Source of the DNA: Photobacterium indicum
Lineage (GTDB): Bacteria; Pseudomonadota; Gammaproteobacteria; Enterobacterales; Vibrionaceae
Length of the DNA: 64,000 bases
Direction of reading: 5' to 3'
Assembly (NCBI RefSeq): GCF_003026215.1
Contig: NZ_PYOC01000009.1
Coordinates: 1 to 64,000, forward strand
The translations under genes were made by a program, and so were the position numbers. Numbering within the stretch: position 1 is the first letter of the stretch; each line of letters starts with the position of its first letter. The notes below the pieces were generated by a model, which saw only the letters and a program-made list of their open reading frames with translations, did not search any database and was not told where the DNA came from. Shown here one piece after another: positions 56,138 through 64,000 of this stretch.

Positions 56138-58792
56138 ATGTTACACCAAACACCGTCACTGGTTTCCTCGGAACGACGCAACTTTTCATCCACTCACTCA
56201 CGTTTAAAAGTCACCTATATCGTAAGCATAGTCGCTAGCCTTTTAGCCTCTGGAGCTGTCTATGCTGCCGAGCAAACAACAGAATCGTCCACAACATCTT
56301 CAACTTTAATGGTATTTAATAGCAATGACTTACCGAGTGATTTAGCTGGTAGCTTAGAAGCGTCGGTATCATTTGCCCAAAGCCAGATCATGCCATCAAA
56401 ACATGGAATAGAGGGTGATGTTCAGCCTTACTTGACAGCCCTGCGAACGTCACTGCTTATGGTCAAACCTAAGCGAAGTGATCTAAATGTTGCCACACCA
56501 TTACGTGTTACTGCAATTGATAACCAAGGTCGTAACCTAGGTACAATGAGTCTTAATCCCCCTAGCCAATTACCTAAAACAGCTTATGCCATTGATGGTG
56601 CGCCTGAAGGAGAACTTGATTTTACGCCGATTGAAGGAGCCTCTACTGCCATCAATTCAGCGGCAGCAATGACCAAGCTTAATGATCCTAGTGCAGCGTT
56701 TCTTCAAACAACATTAACAACCAATAATTTAGTTGAGATTAATACAGCAGATGGCGTGTGGACCAGAAATATTTACCTGCCAAATTCAGCATCAATGACA
56801 GATAAAGTCGTAAGAGTGACGTCAAGGGCTGGGTACTCGTCAAATATACATTACAGTGGTCGTTCTACGACCATTACCCGTGGTAACACACTCGTATTTA
56901 AACATTTAAATGGTCAATGGATTCGTGATGGTGAACTAGAGAACAATAAGCTAGTTTACGCCGATAACACTTGGAGCCTTAGGCTGCCACCAAACTGGAT
57001 AAAACCTGGCATCAAGATGAAGTTCACTCATGGGGATCTTTCTGGTGAGCTAAGCGGTATTAAAGTCGGCGCACCTTCAGAGTTACTTATCCATACTATT
57101 GATATTGGTATGTTAACTAAGCCTCGTGACGCTTTTTACTTTGCGAAAGATACCTCAGCACAGCGTGAGTATTTCCAAACCGTACCAGTTAGCCGTATGA
57201 CAGTAAGCCAATATGAATCACTTTATTTACCTGAAGTTATGTTGCCGAACGGTACCTTACTGACCGACTTCGACCCAAGCACCGGCGGATGGCATGGTGG
57301 TACGATGCGCCAACGAATTGGAAAAGAACTCATTTCTATCGGCATTGATAACGCCAACTATGGCATCAACAGCTCTATTGGTGAAGGTGAAAGTGGACAT
57401 CCCTATTTAGCGTCACAGTTAGCAGCTCACAACAGCCGCGGTAATTATGAGAACGGTGTAGTGACTCACGGAGGTTCTGGTGGCGGCGGGATTGTGACTT
57501 TAGATGCCTCACTAGGTAATGAATTTAGCCATGAAGTTGGACACAACTTCGGCATGGGTCATTACCCCGGTGGGTTTAGTGGTTCGATCCACCGTCAAGC
57601 TGATGCCGTTAACTCCACTTGGGGCTGGGATGCCGATCTGAATAAGTTTATTCCGAACATGTCATCGAAGAAAAGCAATCAGAGCGCCTGCCTCAATGGT
57701 GAGTGCCAAGCACCTTTCGACGGTAGAAAGTTTGGTTCCGATTCCATGGCAGGGGGTGCGCCCATGTCGACGATTAATCGGTTCACTCTTTACACGCCTT
57801 ATACTGCCGCCAACATCCAGCGTAACTTAGAGTCAAAAATCGTTTTTTCAGCAGATTCTGATACTGGTTTTAGAAAATGGGACCCAGTTACCCAAACTAT
57901 GGAACCCTATCAGCACAGGGTAATGGATGGAGAGCAAGTGAATGCGTCAATCAACGATTTATCGGAAGATTATCTAACGGGTTTATTTGAAGATTATTCC
58001 TTAGTTACCATTGGGATGTACAACGGTAACTGGACCAAGTATATCAATGTTCCTACGGCATCAGAGAGTAATAAAGGTCGTACTATCACGATCAATCATA
58101 GAGCAGGTTACAATAGCCACCTTCAGATTAATGACAATTCTGTTCTTATTTATAATGGATTGAAAACATCTTATACCTCTGACGGTATAACTTGGAATGA
58201 AGACGAAGCCCCAGATCTTACGATAGCAAGAGTACCAACTTCATTTGGTATTCCAGTTACCACTCTTGTGGGTTATTACGATCCTAAAGGGATATTGCCT
58301 AGTTACATTTACCCTGCCCTACATGGTTCATATGGCTTTACTTACAGCAATGATAATGAACGCCTTTCTGCCAATAATTGTCAATTGCAGGTAGAGACGA
58401 GCAATGGCCAGTCGTTGAACTTTAAGCTCTCTGATGTACGCAGCAATAGAAATACGATGAATAAATTCCATGTAAATATACCTGAAGCAGATCTTCCACA
58501 AAGTGCTGCGATTGTATGTAAAGGGAATGCATTAGTCGAAAGAGCAATTGATCCGGTTAAAGCACCTTTGTCGTACACCGTAAATGGATATGATAAAGAT
58601 GAAACCTATCACCAATGGGGAGACTATGACCGAATTGGAACCATTGGAGACATGTATGTATACGATAATCCTTACAATGGAGATAAGGAATTATTCAAGC
58701 TTTCAGGATTAGGCAGTGATGGCCGCTATTGGTATTACCCAACTAATAAAACCAATAACAGGTTCTGGACATACATCTCAGATATAAATTAA
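56138..58792 (+). CDS. Secreted M66 zinc metalloprotease (StcE/TagA-like mucinase)
   Basis: An 884-aa exported protease. A long signal peptide (residues 1-43, core IVSIVASLLASGAVYA) precedes the mature chain. The zinc site is HEVGHNFGMGH at 465-475, that is HExxHxxGxxH with H465, E466, H469, G472 and H475. Upstream segments (WHGGTMRQRIGKELISIGIDNANYG and THGGSGGGGIVTLDASLGNEFSHE) match family M66, whose members StcE and TagA cleave mucin-type O-glycoproteins. Two similar repeats (WTRNIYLPNSASMTDKVVRVTSRAGY and WTKYINVPTASESNKGRTITINHRAGY) are probably carbohydrate- or cell-binding modules. AAGGATA stands 7 nt upstream. It is controlled by a c-di-GMP riboswitch. Confidence 0.93.
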   Translation: MLHQTPSLVSSERRNFSSTHSRLKVTYIVSIVASLLASGAVYAAEQTTESSTTSSTLMVFNSNDLPSDLAGSLEASVSFAQSQIMPSKHGIEGDVQPYLTALRTSLLMVKPKRSDLNVATPLRVTAIDNQGRNLGTMSLNPPSQLPKTAYAIDGAPEGELDFTPIEGASTAINSAAAMTKLNDPSAAFLQTTLTTNNLVEINTADGVWTRNIYLPNSASMTDKVVRVTSRAGYSSNIHYSGRSTTITRGNTLVFKHLNGQWIRDGELENNKLVYADNTWSLRLPPNWIKPGIKMKFTHGDLSGELSGIKVGAPSELLIHTIDIGMLTKPRDAFYFAKDTSAQREYFQTVPVSRMTVSQYESLYLPEVMLPNGTLLTDFDPSTGGWHGGTMRQRIGKELISIGIDNANYGINSSIGEGESGHPYLASQLAAHNSRGNYENGVVTHGGSGGGGIVTLDASLGNEFSHEVGHNFGMGHYPGGFSGSIHRQADAVNSTWGWDADLNKFIPNMSSKKSNQSACLNGECQAPFDGRKFGSDSMAGGAPMSTINRFTLYTPYTAANIQRNLESKIVFSADSDTGFRKWDPVTQTMEPYQHRVMDGEQVNASINDLSEDYLTGLFEDYSLVTIGMYNGNWTKYINVPTASESNKGRTITINHRAGYNSHLQINDNSVLIYNGLKTSYTSDGITWNEDEAPDLTIARVPTSFGIPVTTLVGYYDPKGILPSYIYPALHGSYGFTYSNDNERLSANNCQLQVETSNGQSLNFKLSDVRSNRNTMNKFHVNIPEADLPQSAAIVCKGNALVERAIDPVKAPLSYTVNGYDKDETYHQWGDYDRIGTIGDMYVYDNPYNGDKELFKLSGLGSDGRYWYYPTNKTNNRFWTYISDIN

Positions 58793-58829
58793 CAGTCTAT
58801 TTGTTAGTTTTATAAGAGAAGAGTATTTG

Positions 58830-58863
58830 AAGAACCCTGCTTTCAAGCTGTGGTTCTTTTTTT
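58830..58863 (+). terminator. Terminator after the M66 protease
   Basis: Hairpin AAGAACC/GGTTCTT with a 15-nt loop and seven T, 38 bp after the stop. Confidence 0.85.
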
Positions 58864-58947
58864 AGGATTCTGCATCCCTATCGGATTGGTAAACTACAGA
58901 CGTAAAAAGCCGCTAACAATGTAGCGGCTTCTTTGAATATGGCGGAG
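58863..58947 (-). repeat. Direct repeat, copy 1, downstream of the tRNA-Ser locus
   Basis: An 85-bp block that recurs almost unchanged at 59152-59237 (three differences). It contains a minus-strand terminator hairpin GCCGCTACATTG/TTAGCGGC with a T run and ends with TGGCGGAG, the start of a tRNA 3' end. Confidence 0.85.
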
Positions 58948-59002
58948 TGCTCTGGGTAAGGCGGATTTGGCACAAATTACTCTAACCACAAACGCTAGAT
59001 GC

Positions 59003-59032
59003 AAAAAAGGCGCTGATAAATCAGCGCCTTTC
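59003..59032 (-). terminator. Terminator in the tRNA-Ser debris region
   Basis: Minus-strand hairpin AGGCGCTGA/TCAGCGCCT followed by TTTTTTGC. It sits just downstream, on the minus strand, of the truncated tRNA-Ser end at 59041. Confidence 0.8.
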
Positions 59033-59040
59033 TCTAAATG

Positions 59041-59060
59041 TGGCGGAGAGATAGGGATTT
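59041..59060 (-). pseudogene. Truncated copy of the tRNA-Ser 3' end
   Basis: Twenty bases, identical to 59230-59249, that encode the CCA end, acceptor strand and the beginning of the T arm of tRNA-Ser. The match then stops and unrelated sequence follows. It may be an attachment-site remnant or the rest of a deleted tRNA. Confidence 0.75.
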
Positions 59061-59151
59061 ATTACTCGCAAGCTCGTACCCTTCGGGCTATTGCCTTTTC
59101 GCACCTTCGGCACGGGCAATGTGCTTTCGCTTCGCTCAGGTGAACCCAGTC

Positions 59152-59237
59152 TAGGATTCTGCATCCCTATCGGATTGGTAAACTATAGACGTAAAAAAGC
59201 CGCTAACAATGTAGCGGCTTCTTTGAATGTGGCGGAG
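59152..59237 (-). repeat. Direct repeat, copy 2, abutting tRNA-Ser
   Basis: 86 bp, same as 58863-58947 with three differences. The terminator in it (hairpin at about 59199-59222, minus strand) ends the tRNA-Ser transcript. The repeat overlaps the tRNA 3' end by a few bases. Confidence 0.85.
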
Positions 59238-59320
59238 AGATAGGGATTTGAACCCTAGAAGGGCTATAAACCCTTGCCGGTTTTCAAGACCGGTGCTTTC
59301 GACCACTCAGCCATCTCTCC
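59230..59320 (-). tRNA. tRNA-Ser (anticodon TGA)
   Basis: On the minus strand a complete 91-nt class II tRNA: acceptor GGAGAGA/TCTCTCC, anticodon stem CCGGT/ACCGG around CTTGAAA (anticodon TGA), a long variable arm with AAGGGTTTATAGCCCTT and a T loop GGTTCAAATCC. CCA is encoded. It reads UCA codons. Confidence 0.96.
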
Positions 59321-59532
59321 AACGCGGCGAATAATACCTATCCCCTAATGGGTTGTAAATACCTTGCAACGCTAACTGGATGGTTATTGAGCAGTATCGT
59401 AATAAAAACTTATATCAGGGTAAATAACATACAAAAACGATCAAAAAATGCCTTTAAATCAAGCATTGCACTCTTAGAACAACATGCGATACTAAAATCT
59501 ATGTAGGTATTAACGGAGCACAGGCTGTAAAA

Positions 59533-59853
59533 ATGCACATTCCCTCTTCGCTTTTCTTCTTCACCCTAATTATGGGTATATTTTCGGTGCATGCCTCTTC
59601 TTCTGATGCGTGGGAAGAATTTGAGCAAGCAGTTAGAACACAATGCAGTATTCAATTTGACCGTTCTTTTTCTCGTTATCATATCTACATCGACCCATAC
59701 GGCACAGAGTCATATGGTATGGCAATAGCCAGAGGCAAACTGAAAAGTAGCACAGGATTACGCGCCCCCGATTCATCAATGGTTTGTATTTACAATAAAC
59801 AATCTAAGCAAGCAGAGGTAGGCCAGAGCTTTAACAGTAATCGTCTTGATTAA
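59533..59853 (+). CDS. Small exported hypothetical protein
   Basis: A 106-aa protein with a signal peptide (MHIPSSLFFFTLIMGIFSVHA). The mature part has two cysteines (RTQCSIQF and MVCIYNK) likely forming a disulphide, and a charged helical start SSDAWEEFEQAV. No family is recognised. A GGAG stands about 15 nt upstream, a little far, so translation efficiency may be low. It is followed by a converging EamA gene. Confidence 0.65.
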   Translation: MHIPSSLFFFTLIMGIFSVHASSSDAWEEFEQAVRTQCSIQFDRSFSRYHIYIDPYGTESYGMAIARGKLKSSTGLRAPDSSMVCIYNKQSKQAEVGQSFNSNRLD

Positions 59854-59884
59854 GCCGTTGATCTACTACTTGTCTGGATTGGTA

Positions 59885-60790
59885 TTATAATGCTGAGCTT
59901 TTTACCGTTGAGCCAGCCACTGTATTTAGCTTTGGCTTTCGTGTCACAAGGAAAACAGCGCAAGCGGCAAGCATAAAACCAATCACGCCGTAACCATCAA
60001 ACTTTTCGCCAAATACCAACCATGCTTGGAATGCTGTCATCGGTGGTACAAGGTAAAACGTTGATGCAACTTTAGACGACTCGCCATGCTTAACCATATA
60101 CAGCAGCAACATAATCGCCACCACAGACAACACAAAGACTAGCCATAGTAAGGTTAACGTAAATTCAGTGGTCCACTGTACCACCATTGTTTCAGTTGAA
60201 AGGGCAATAGGAACAAACAACAGCGCAGCCGCTGTATATTGCCACACTGCTCCACCAACCATATCGACACCCTGACAAAACTTCTTCTGATACAAGGTGC
60301 CCAATGTAATACCCAGCAGTGCCAAAACAGCAAAACTATAAGCCGCTTCGCGTTGACCTTCTTGCTGCCATTCCATATTACCTTGCAAAACAAAAGTGAT
60401 ACCGATAAAGCCAATGACCAAACCAACCCACTGTGATAAACGTAGCTTCTCAGAACTGAAACTCACTAATAATACGGCAGTTAAAATCGGCTGAAGTCCC
60501 ACTAATAAAGCACATAGCCCTGCAGGCATACCCATCGAAATGCCTTCATAAGTGCCCCCCAAATAGAAACCATGAATCAACAGACCTGCAACCATTGAGT
60601 GTCCCAAGTCTTTACCTCTGGGTAAACGGGCACGCAGCAGCACCAATAGCACCAAAAAAACAGCCACATTGGCTAACATACGCATTAATAAAAATGTGGC
60701 GGGTTCGGCATAATCCAAGCCTAAGCGAGCACCAACAAAGCCTGAGCTCCACAGCACTACAAAGATAAAAGGAGCAAAGCGAGCTAACAT
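59885..60790 (-). CDS. EamA/DMT-family transporter
   Basis: Inner-membrane protein of 301 aa with two EamA repeats and about ten helices: FIFVVLWSSGFVGARLGLDYAEPATFLLMRML opens the first repeat, and TLLWLVFVLSVVAIMLLLYMVKHGESSKVASTFYLVPPMTAFQAWLVFGE lies in the second. This group exports metabolites such as amino acids. It is divergent from a MocR-type regulator across 152 bp that contain GGGTACAG direct repeats, which suggests control by that regulator. Confidence 0.85.
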   Translation of the reverse strand: MLARFAPFIFVVLWSSGFVGARLGLDYAEPATFLLMRMLANVAVFLVLLVLLRARLPRGKDLGHSMVAGLLIHGFYLGGTYEGISMGMPAGLCALLVGLQPILTAVLLVSFSSEKLRLSQWVGLVIGFIGITFVLQGNMEWQQEGQREAAYSFAVLALLGITLGTLYQKKFCQGVDMVGGAVWQYTAAALLFVPIALSTETMVVQWTTEFTLTLLWLVFVLSVVAIMLLLYMVKHGESSKVASTFYLVPPMTAFQAWLVFGEKFDGYGVIGFMLAACAVFLVTRKPKLNTVAGSTVKSSAL

Positions 60791-60831
60791 GAAAACCTCT
60801 GTTCTTTTTGTTTATTTGCCTTTACTTTAAT

Positions 60832-60882
60832 GGGTACAGTATTTTTAAAAAGGGACAGTTTACTTTCTTTTTATGGGTACAG
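60832..60882. promoter_or_regulatory. Candidate MocR operator repeats
   Basis: GGGTACAG at 60832 and 60875, with GGGACAG at 60852 between them, all in the same orientation. MocR-type regulators commonly bind direct repeats in the divergent spacer next to their own gene. Confidence 0.55.
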
Positions 60883-60942
60883 ATTGGTTGGAGTGGTCAG
60901 TGCTAGCCACACTCATTATTTTTTAAGAAAGGACAAACTTGA

Positions 60943-62403
60943 ATGACAGCCTCTATCAGTAAAAAATACCACTCTGTAGAACGGTATATAACCCAACGTA
61001 TCAGCCAAGGTAGCTATCAAGTTGGTGACAAATTACCGTCTATTAGAGAGCTAAGCGAACAATTGGCTGTTAGCAAAAATACGGTTATTCGTGCTTACCA
61101 AGAATTAGAAGCTATTAGTATCATTTCATCACTGCCGCGTTCGGGCTATGTTGTATGCCAACCGACCCAACCTGTATCACAACCAGCTAACGAACCTAGC
61201 TATGTCGACTTAATGTCAATTAGCAAAACTATTCTCAAGCACCCTTTAGAACAATATTCAATGCCTGCAGGTTCTGCACATCCGAATACCGATTTCCCTG
61301 CAATTCGTTCACTGTATGCTGAAATTGGTCGCCATAGTCGCTACCAAACGGCTATTCCTTGTCATTACCAAATGCCACCGGGTAATGAAACTCTGGTCAA
61401 GCAACTAGTACATATCAATGAAGAATTAGGGATAATCACATCACCCAATGAAATATTGATTACCCATGGCGCACAACAAGCCATTAGCCTGAGTTTACAA
61501 GCTTTAACTCAACCGGGTGATATTGTATTGGTAGATTCACCCTGCTATTTCGGTACCTTATTATTACTTGAATCACTTGGCTTAAAAGCATTGGAAATTC
61601 CGACCAATACCACCACAGGTATCGATTTGGTGGAATTATCGAAAGCCCTTAAACAATGGGCAGTCAAAGCCATTCTATTAAACCCAAGCTACAACAACCC
61701 AACAGGGGCAGTAATGCCCGATTCTGCACGGCATGCCCTACTCAATCTCACGACAGGCATTCCCATTATCGAAGATGATGTATTCGGTGGTTTGGCTTAC
61801 CAGAACCGTCCGCAAACCTTGAAAACCTTGGATACTGAGGGACGCGTTATTTACTGCAATTCTCTTTCAAAAACCCTTGATTCACGTTTACGTCTTGGAT
61901 GGGTTCTAGCGGGGAAATACCAGCACCAAATAGAAAAGCGCCTAATAAGCGATAATATGGGCAGCTTGAATTTGATGCAGTCGGCTGTGGGTGAATTTTT
62001 GACAACCGGAAAATATCGCCAACACTTGAATAAAATTCGTCGCACTTATCGTGTGAACCAACGTGACTTTACTACCAGCTTAACCCAAGCTTTCGACCGT
62101 TGTCCGTCACTCAAAGGGCAATACCATTTGTCTAAACCCGAGGGTAGTTTTTTATGTTGGCTAACCCTACCCCAACATGCCGACGGCTTTGTAATTTATC
62201 AAACAGCACTGGCTGCTGGTATCAGTCTGTTACCTGGTAAAATGTTCTCTACCCAAGGGCAATATAATCACTGTGTGCGGTTTAGCTTTGCAAGTTTTCA
62301 AAACAATGCACAGTGGCAACAAGGACTCACATTACTGGCGGGAATTATTGCAGCTCACTTAGAAGGAATTGCACACACAAGGAAGGAAAGTAGCGCAAGA
62401 TAA
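60943..62403 (+). CDS. MocR-family regulator (GntR HTH fused to aminotransferase domain)
   Basis: A 486-aa regulator. N-terminal GntR winged helix: YITQRISQGSYQVGDKLPSIRELSEQLAVSKNTVIRAYQELEAISII. C-terminal fold-type I aminotransferase-like domain with ITHGAQQAISLSLQAL, LLNPSYNNPTGAVMP, and the PLP lysine motif YCNSLSKTLDSRLRLGWV. Such proteins use PLP as a cofactor or sensor and control vitamin B6 or amino-acid genes. The divergent EamA transporter is its likely target. A GGAC-type ribosome binding site precedes the ATG. Confidence 0.92.
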   Translation: MTASISKKYHSVERYITQRISQGSYQVGDKLPSIRELSEQLAVSKNTVIRAYQELEAISIISSLPRSGYVVCQPTQPVSQPANEPSYVDLMSISKTILKHPLEQYSMPAGSAHPNTDFPAIRSLYAEIGRHSRYQTAIPCHYQMPPGNETLVKQLVHINEELGIITSPNEILITHGAQQAISLSLQALTQPGDIVLVDSPCYFGTLLLLESLGLKALEIPTNTTTGIDLVELSKALKQWAVKAILLNPSYNNPTGAVMPDSARHALLNLTTGIPIIEDDVFGGLAYQNRPQTLKTLDTEGRVIYCNSLSKTLDSRLRLGWVLAGKYQHQIEKRLISDNMGSLNLMQSAVGEFLTTGKYRQHLNKIRRTYRVNQRDFTTSLTQAFDRCPSLKGQYHLSKPEGSFLCWLTLPQHADGFVIYQTALAAGISLLPGKMFSTQGQYNHCVRFSFASFQNNAQWQQGLTLLAGIIAAHLEGIAHTRKESSAR

Positions 62404-62408
62404 TTACC

Positions 62409-62443
62409 GATGTTGGTGTGTAAACACACCAACATCAATTTTT
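62409..62443 (+). terminator. Terminator after the MocR gene
   Basis: Hairpin GATGTTGGTGTG/CACACCAACATC with a TAAA loop followed by AATTTTT, 6 bp after the stop. Confidence 0.85.
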
Positions 62444-62496
62444 AATCTCGGTTAATTAATAGTAAAATAAATAGCATTTTTATACTGTGAGAAATA

Positions 62497-63366
62497 TTAG
62501 CTATCGACACCTTCAATAAGAAGATCAAAACGTTCATTACCAAATAACGTTTCAAAATCAGCTTCTTCCGCTGCTAGCTCACGTAATGATTCACTGCCAA
62601 CAATGGCACGCTCAAGATCAGAAATGGCCTGCTCTTCTACCCCAAGTCGTGCATACGCACAGGCACGCTGATACAGTGCATGCGCATTGGTATCATCCAC
62701 TTCTAACACCCGATTACACAAGCTGAGTGCCCAATGAAATTCTTGAATTTCCATAGCAGCATCCGCTTTATAGGTTAAAGCTTCTAAATCGCCAGGACGT
62801 ATTTTTAAAATTTCATCGTACACTTCAATTTTCTGTTCAGATGTCTGAGCACTTTGCGCACGTAACCATAAGTTATGAACTTCGTTAATGCGTTCAATTT
62901 CTTTATTGTTCTCACTGATATTGCGTGTTTTACGTTTAAGTTCACGCTCTAGTGCTTGGAACTTATTCTCGTATGACTCTGCAATTTCTTGCAATTTTTC
63001 ATCTGCATCTTTTAGCTGCTGATCTGCCATTTTCTTGGTATTAGTGCGTAATTCACGTAATGATTGCCAACCAATCATTGCAATTAACGACGCAACACCC
63101 GCGATAATGTAGAAGAAATACGTCACGGTTACATTGGCATAGTTCAACGATTTATCGGCTACCGCTAATTCACGATCAGTAATTTGTATTATTAATCGAC
63201 GTTCGAGATCTTGCTGATCGGTTCGAAGCGTTTTCAATTCGTCGAGTACGTATCGCTCCATTAATGGTTTATCATATATGCTTTGTTCTGCATATACCTG
63301 CTCTTGCGCCAATCCGGGCAAAGCAGTGCACAGCAAGGTCAAAGCAAATAAAATTCTAGGGAGCAT
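62497..63366 (-). CDS. Membrane-anchored TPR protein
   Basis: A 289-aa protein of a type common in Vibrionaceae. It has a signal-like N terminus (MLPRILFALTLLCTALPGLAQ), a polar helix, one membrane helix (YFFYIIAGVASLIAMIGW near 83-100), a long coiled coil (105-165, rich in Lys/Glu/Gln) and a C-terminal tetratricopeptide block: EVYDEILKIRPGDLEALTYKADAAM, then SLCNRVLEVDDTNAHALYQRACAYARL. The tail AEEADFETLFGNERFDLLI is the usual TPR end module. GAAGGA stands about 9 nt before the ATG. The role is probably protein scaffolding at the membrane; no partner is visible. Confidence 0.82.
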   Translation of the reverse strand: MLPRILFALTLLCTALPGLAQEQVYAEQSIYDKPLMERYVLDELKTLRTDQQDLERRLIIQITDRELAVADKSLNYANVTVTYFFYIIAGVASLIAMIGWQSLRELRTNTKKMADQQLKDADEKLQEIAESYENKFQALERELKRKTRNISENNKEIERINEVHNLWLRAQSAQTSEQKIEVYDEILKIRPGDLEALTYKADAAMEIQEFHWALSLCNRVLEVDDTNAHALYQRACAYARLGVEEQAISDLERAIVGSESLRELAAEEADFETLFGNERFDLLIEGVDS

Positions 63367-63900
63367 AATACGGTCGTCCTTCGGTCATGATGTGGGTATA
63401 TCTTTCGCACTGTAAGCAATATTGCATAAAATATGTAGCCACACATATCTCATACGATAAATCGATGTACACCCTAACAGATCTAAAGCTAGTTAATCCA
63501 ACACTGCTTCGCAATATTGTAAGCAAATAACACCATCGATTCATTAAGATAAGTCATTGCCTTATAGCTTTACCTATACAACAAAAGCTCATCACCGATG
63601 TGATGTATTAAAGTAAATTGTATCGAGTTCAAAGGGTTTATCGCCTCTTAGCACGACAGTAAGGTCCAACATTAACTTTAAATAAGAATTCCACATAAAC
63701 CACTGATAAATATTAAATTGGATCATCGCTATCAATCTAGTTCACATTAATAACAATTAAGTTACAAGTTTTTATTGATTTAATAATTATTAGAGTAATA
63801 ATGAACACTGTTTTCAGTTATCAAGCTAGGTTCTACAAGGCTTGTTTGCTGAAACATTGGATCAACATTCACCTCTCATTAACGGATCTAAGGAGAGACT
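63367..63900. other. Intergenic region upstream of the terminal small ORF
   Basis: About 534 bp, AT-rich, with no ORF I trust. It contains the promoters for the TPR gene (minus) and for the small ORF at 63901 (plus). Confidence 0.4.
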
Positions 63901-63996
63901 ATGAAAGCAGATGATAAACATCTATGGCTTATTCCAACAGGTATTAGCATTCTCATGGCAGTATTGGGTGCCTTTATCTTGCAGCCATTTCTATAA
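63901..63996 (+). CDS. 31-aa single-transmembrane microprotein
   Basis: ATG 63901 has a very good AAGGAGA site 5-8 nt upstream. The product starts MKADDKHLWLIPTGIS and continues with a hydrophobic span (ISILMAVLGAFILQPFL), so it is one membrane helix with a short charged N terminus. The stop is at 63994. It lies at the window edge, so its downstream neighbours are unknown. No family is recognised. Confidence 0.5.
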   Translation: MKADDKHLWLIPTGISILMAVLGAFILQPFL

Positions 63997-64000
63997 ACGT

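Noticed and set aside
58983..59160. Possible second intact tRNA in the debris region
   Set aside because: Only the 3' end of tRNA-Ser is copied; no anticodon arm or acceptor partner follows, so no functional tRNA can fold.

Overview
The window reads as chromosomal DNA of a member of the Vibrionaceae, most likely a Photobacterium or a close relative. Reasons: the uvrY-uvrC-pgsA-tRNA-Gly-tRNA-Cys order, the low-to-moderate GC content, a sialic-acid TRAP transporter (SiaPQM) very close to the Vibrio/Haemophilus type, an RpiR-type NanR, and short palindromic intergenic repeats. The genus is an inference; the family is fairly secure.

Layout. (1) 1-3626, housekeeping on the minus strand: tRNA-Gly, tRNA-Cys, pgsA, uvrC, uvrY. 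(2) 4284-7657: an energy-coupling-factor transporter operon (UPF0397-type S component, double ATPase, EcfT) behind a perfect MetJ-type box. (3) 7876-17027: a GntR/FCD regulator, a MITE-like repeat, xdhA-xdhB-xdhC, guanine deaminase, then small genes and an HxlR regulator. (4) 17214-22208: a decayed puuD fragment, a GlxA-type regulator divergent from an isochorismatase-like hydrolase, lamB-malM, and a small exported protein with three internal repeats. (5) 22368-32426: puuD, allA, alc, uraD, puuE (minus) divergent from hiuH, two nucleobase permeases and a probable 8-oxoguanine deaminase (plus). (6) 32611-37005: MarR/EamA, TetR, patatin and cupin genes. (7) 37113-44681: glycerate kinase, glxR, hyi, gcl (minus) divergent from malate synthase and a GlcG-like gene. 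(8) 45725-55498: sialic acid uptake and catabolism. (9) 55955-58792: a c-di-GMP-I riboswitch in front of an M66 (StcE/TagA-like) secreted metalloprotease. (10) 58863-64000: a tRNA-Ser locus with duplicated debris, an EamA/MocR divergent pair, a TPR membrane protein and a 31-residue single-TM ORF.

How the genes work together. Regions 3, 5 and 7 make a nearly complete route from guanine, 8-oxoguanine, hypoxanthine and xanthine through urate, 5-hydroxyisourate, OHCU, allantoin, allantoate and ureidoglycolate to glyoxylate. Glyoxylate can then be used by Gcl/Hyi/GlxR/glycerate kinase or by malate synthase. A palindrome of the form ATTGTATACAAT (perfect at 27031 and 42258, variants at 7876, 9239, 27887 and 42513) lies in front of most of these transcription units and suggests one regulon, possibly run by the GntR protein at 7977. 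Regions 8 and 9 pair a putative mucin-glycoprotein protease with two sialic acid transporters, the anomerase NanQ and NanA/NanK/NanE. Seven 13-bp near-palindromes flank nanE, nanR and nanA and are good candidates for the NanR operator.

The most notable non-genic items are the c-di-GMP riboswitch on the protease, the two putative regulons, the MetJ-type box on the ECF operon, a short palindromic repeat family (one copy overlaps the siaP stop codon), and an unannotated 37-codon zinc-ribbon-like ORF beside a perfect CRP-type site.
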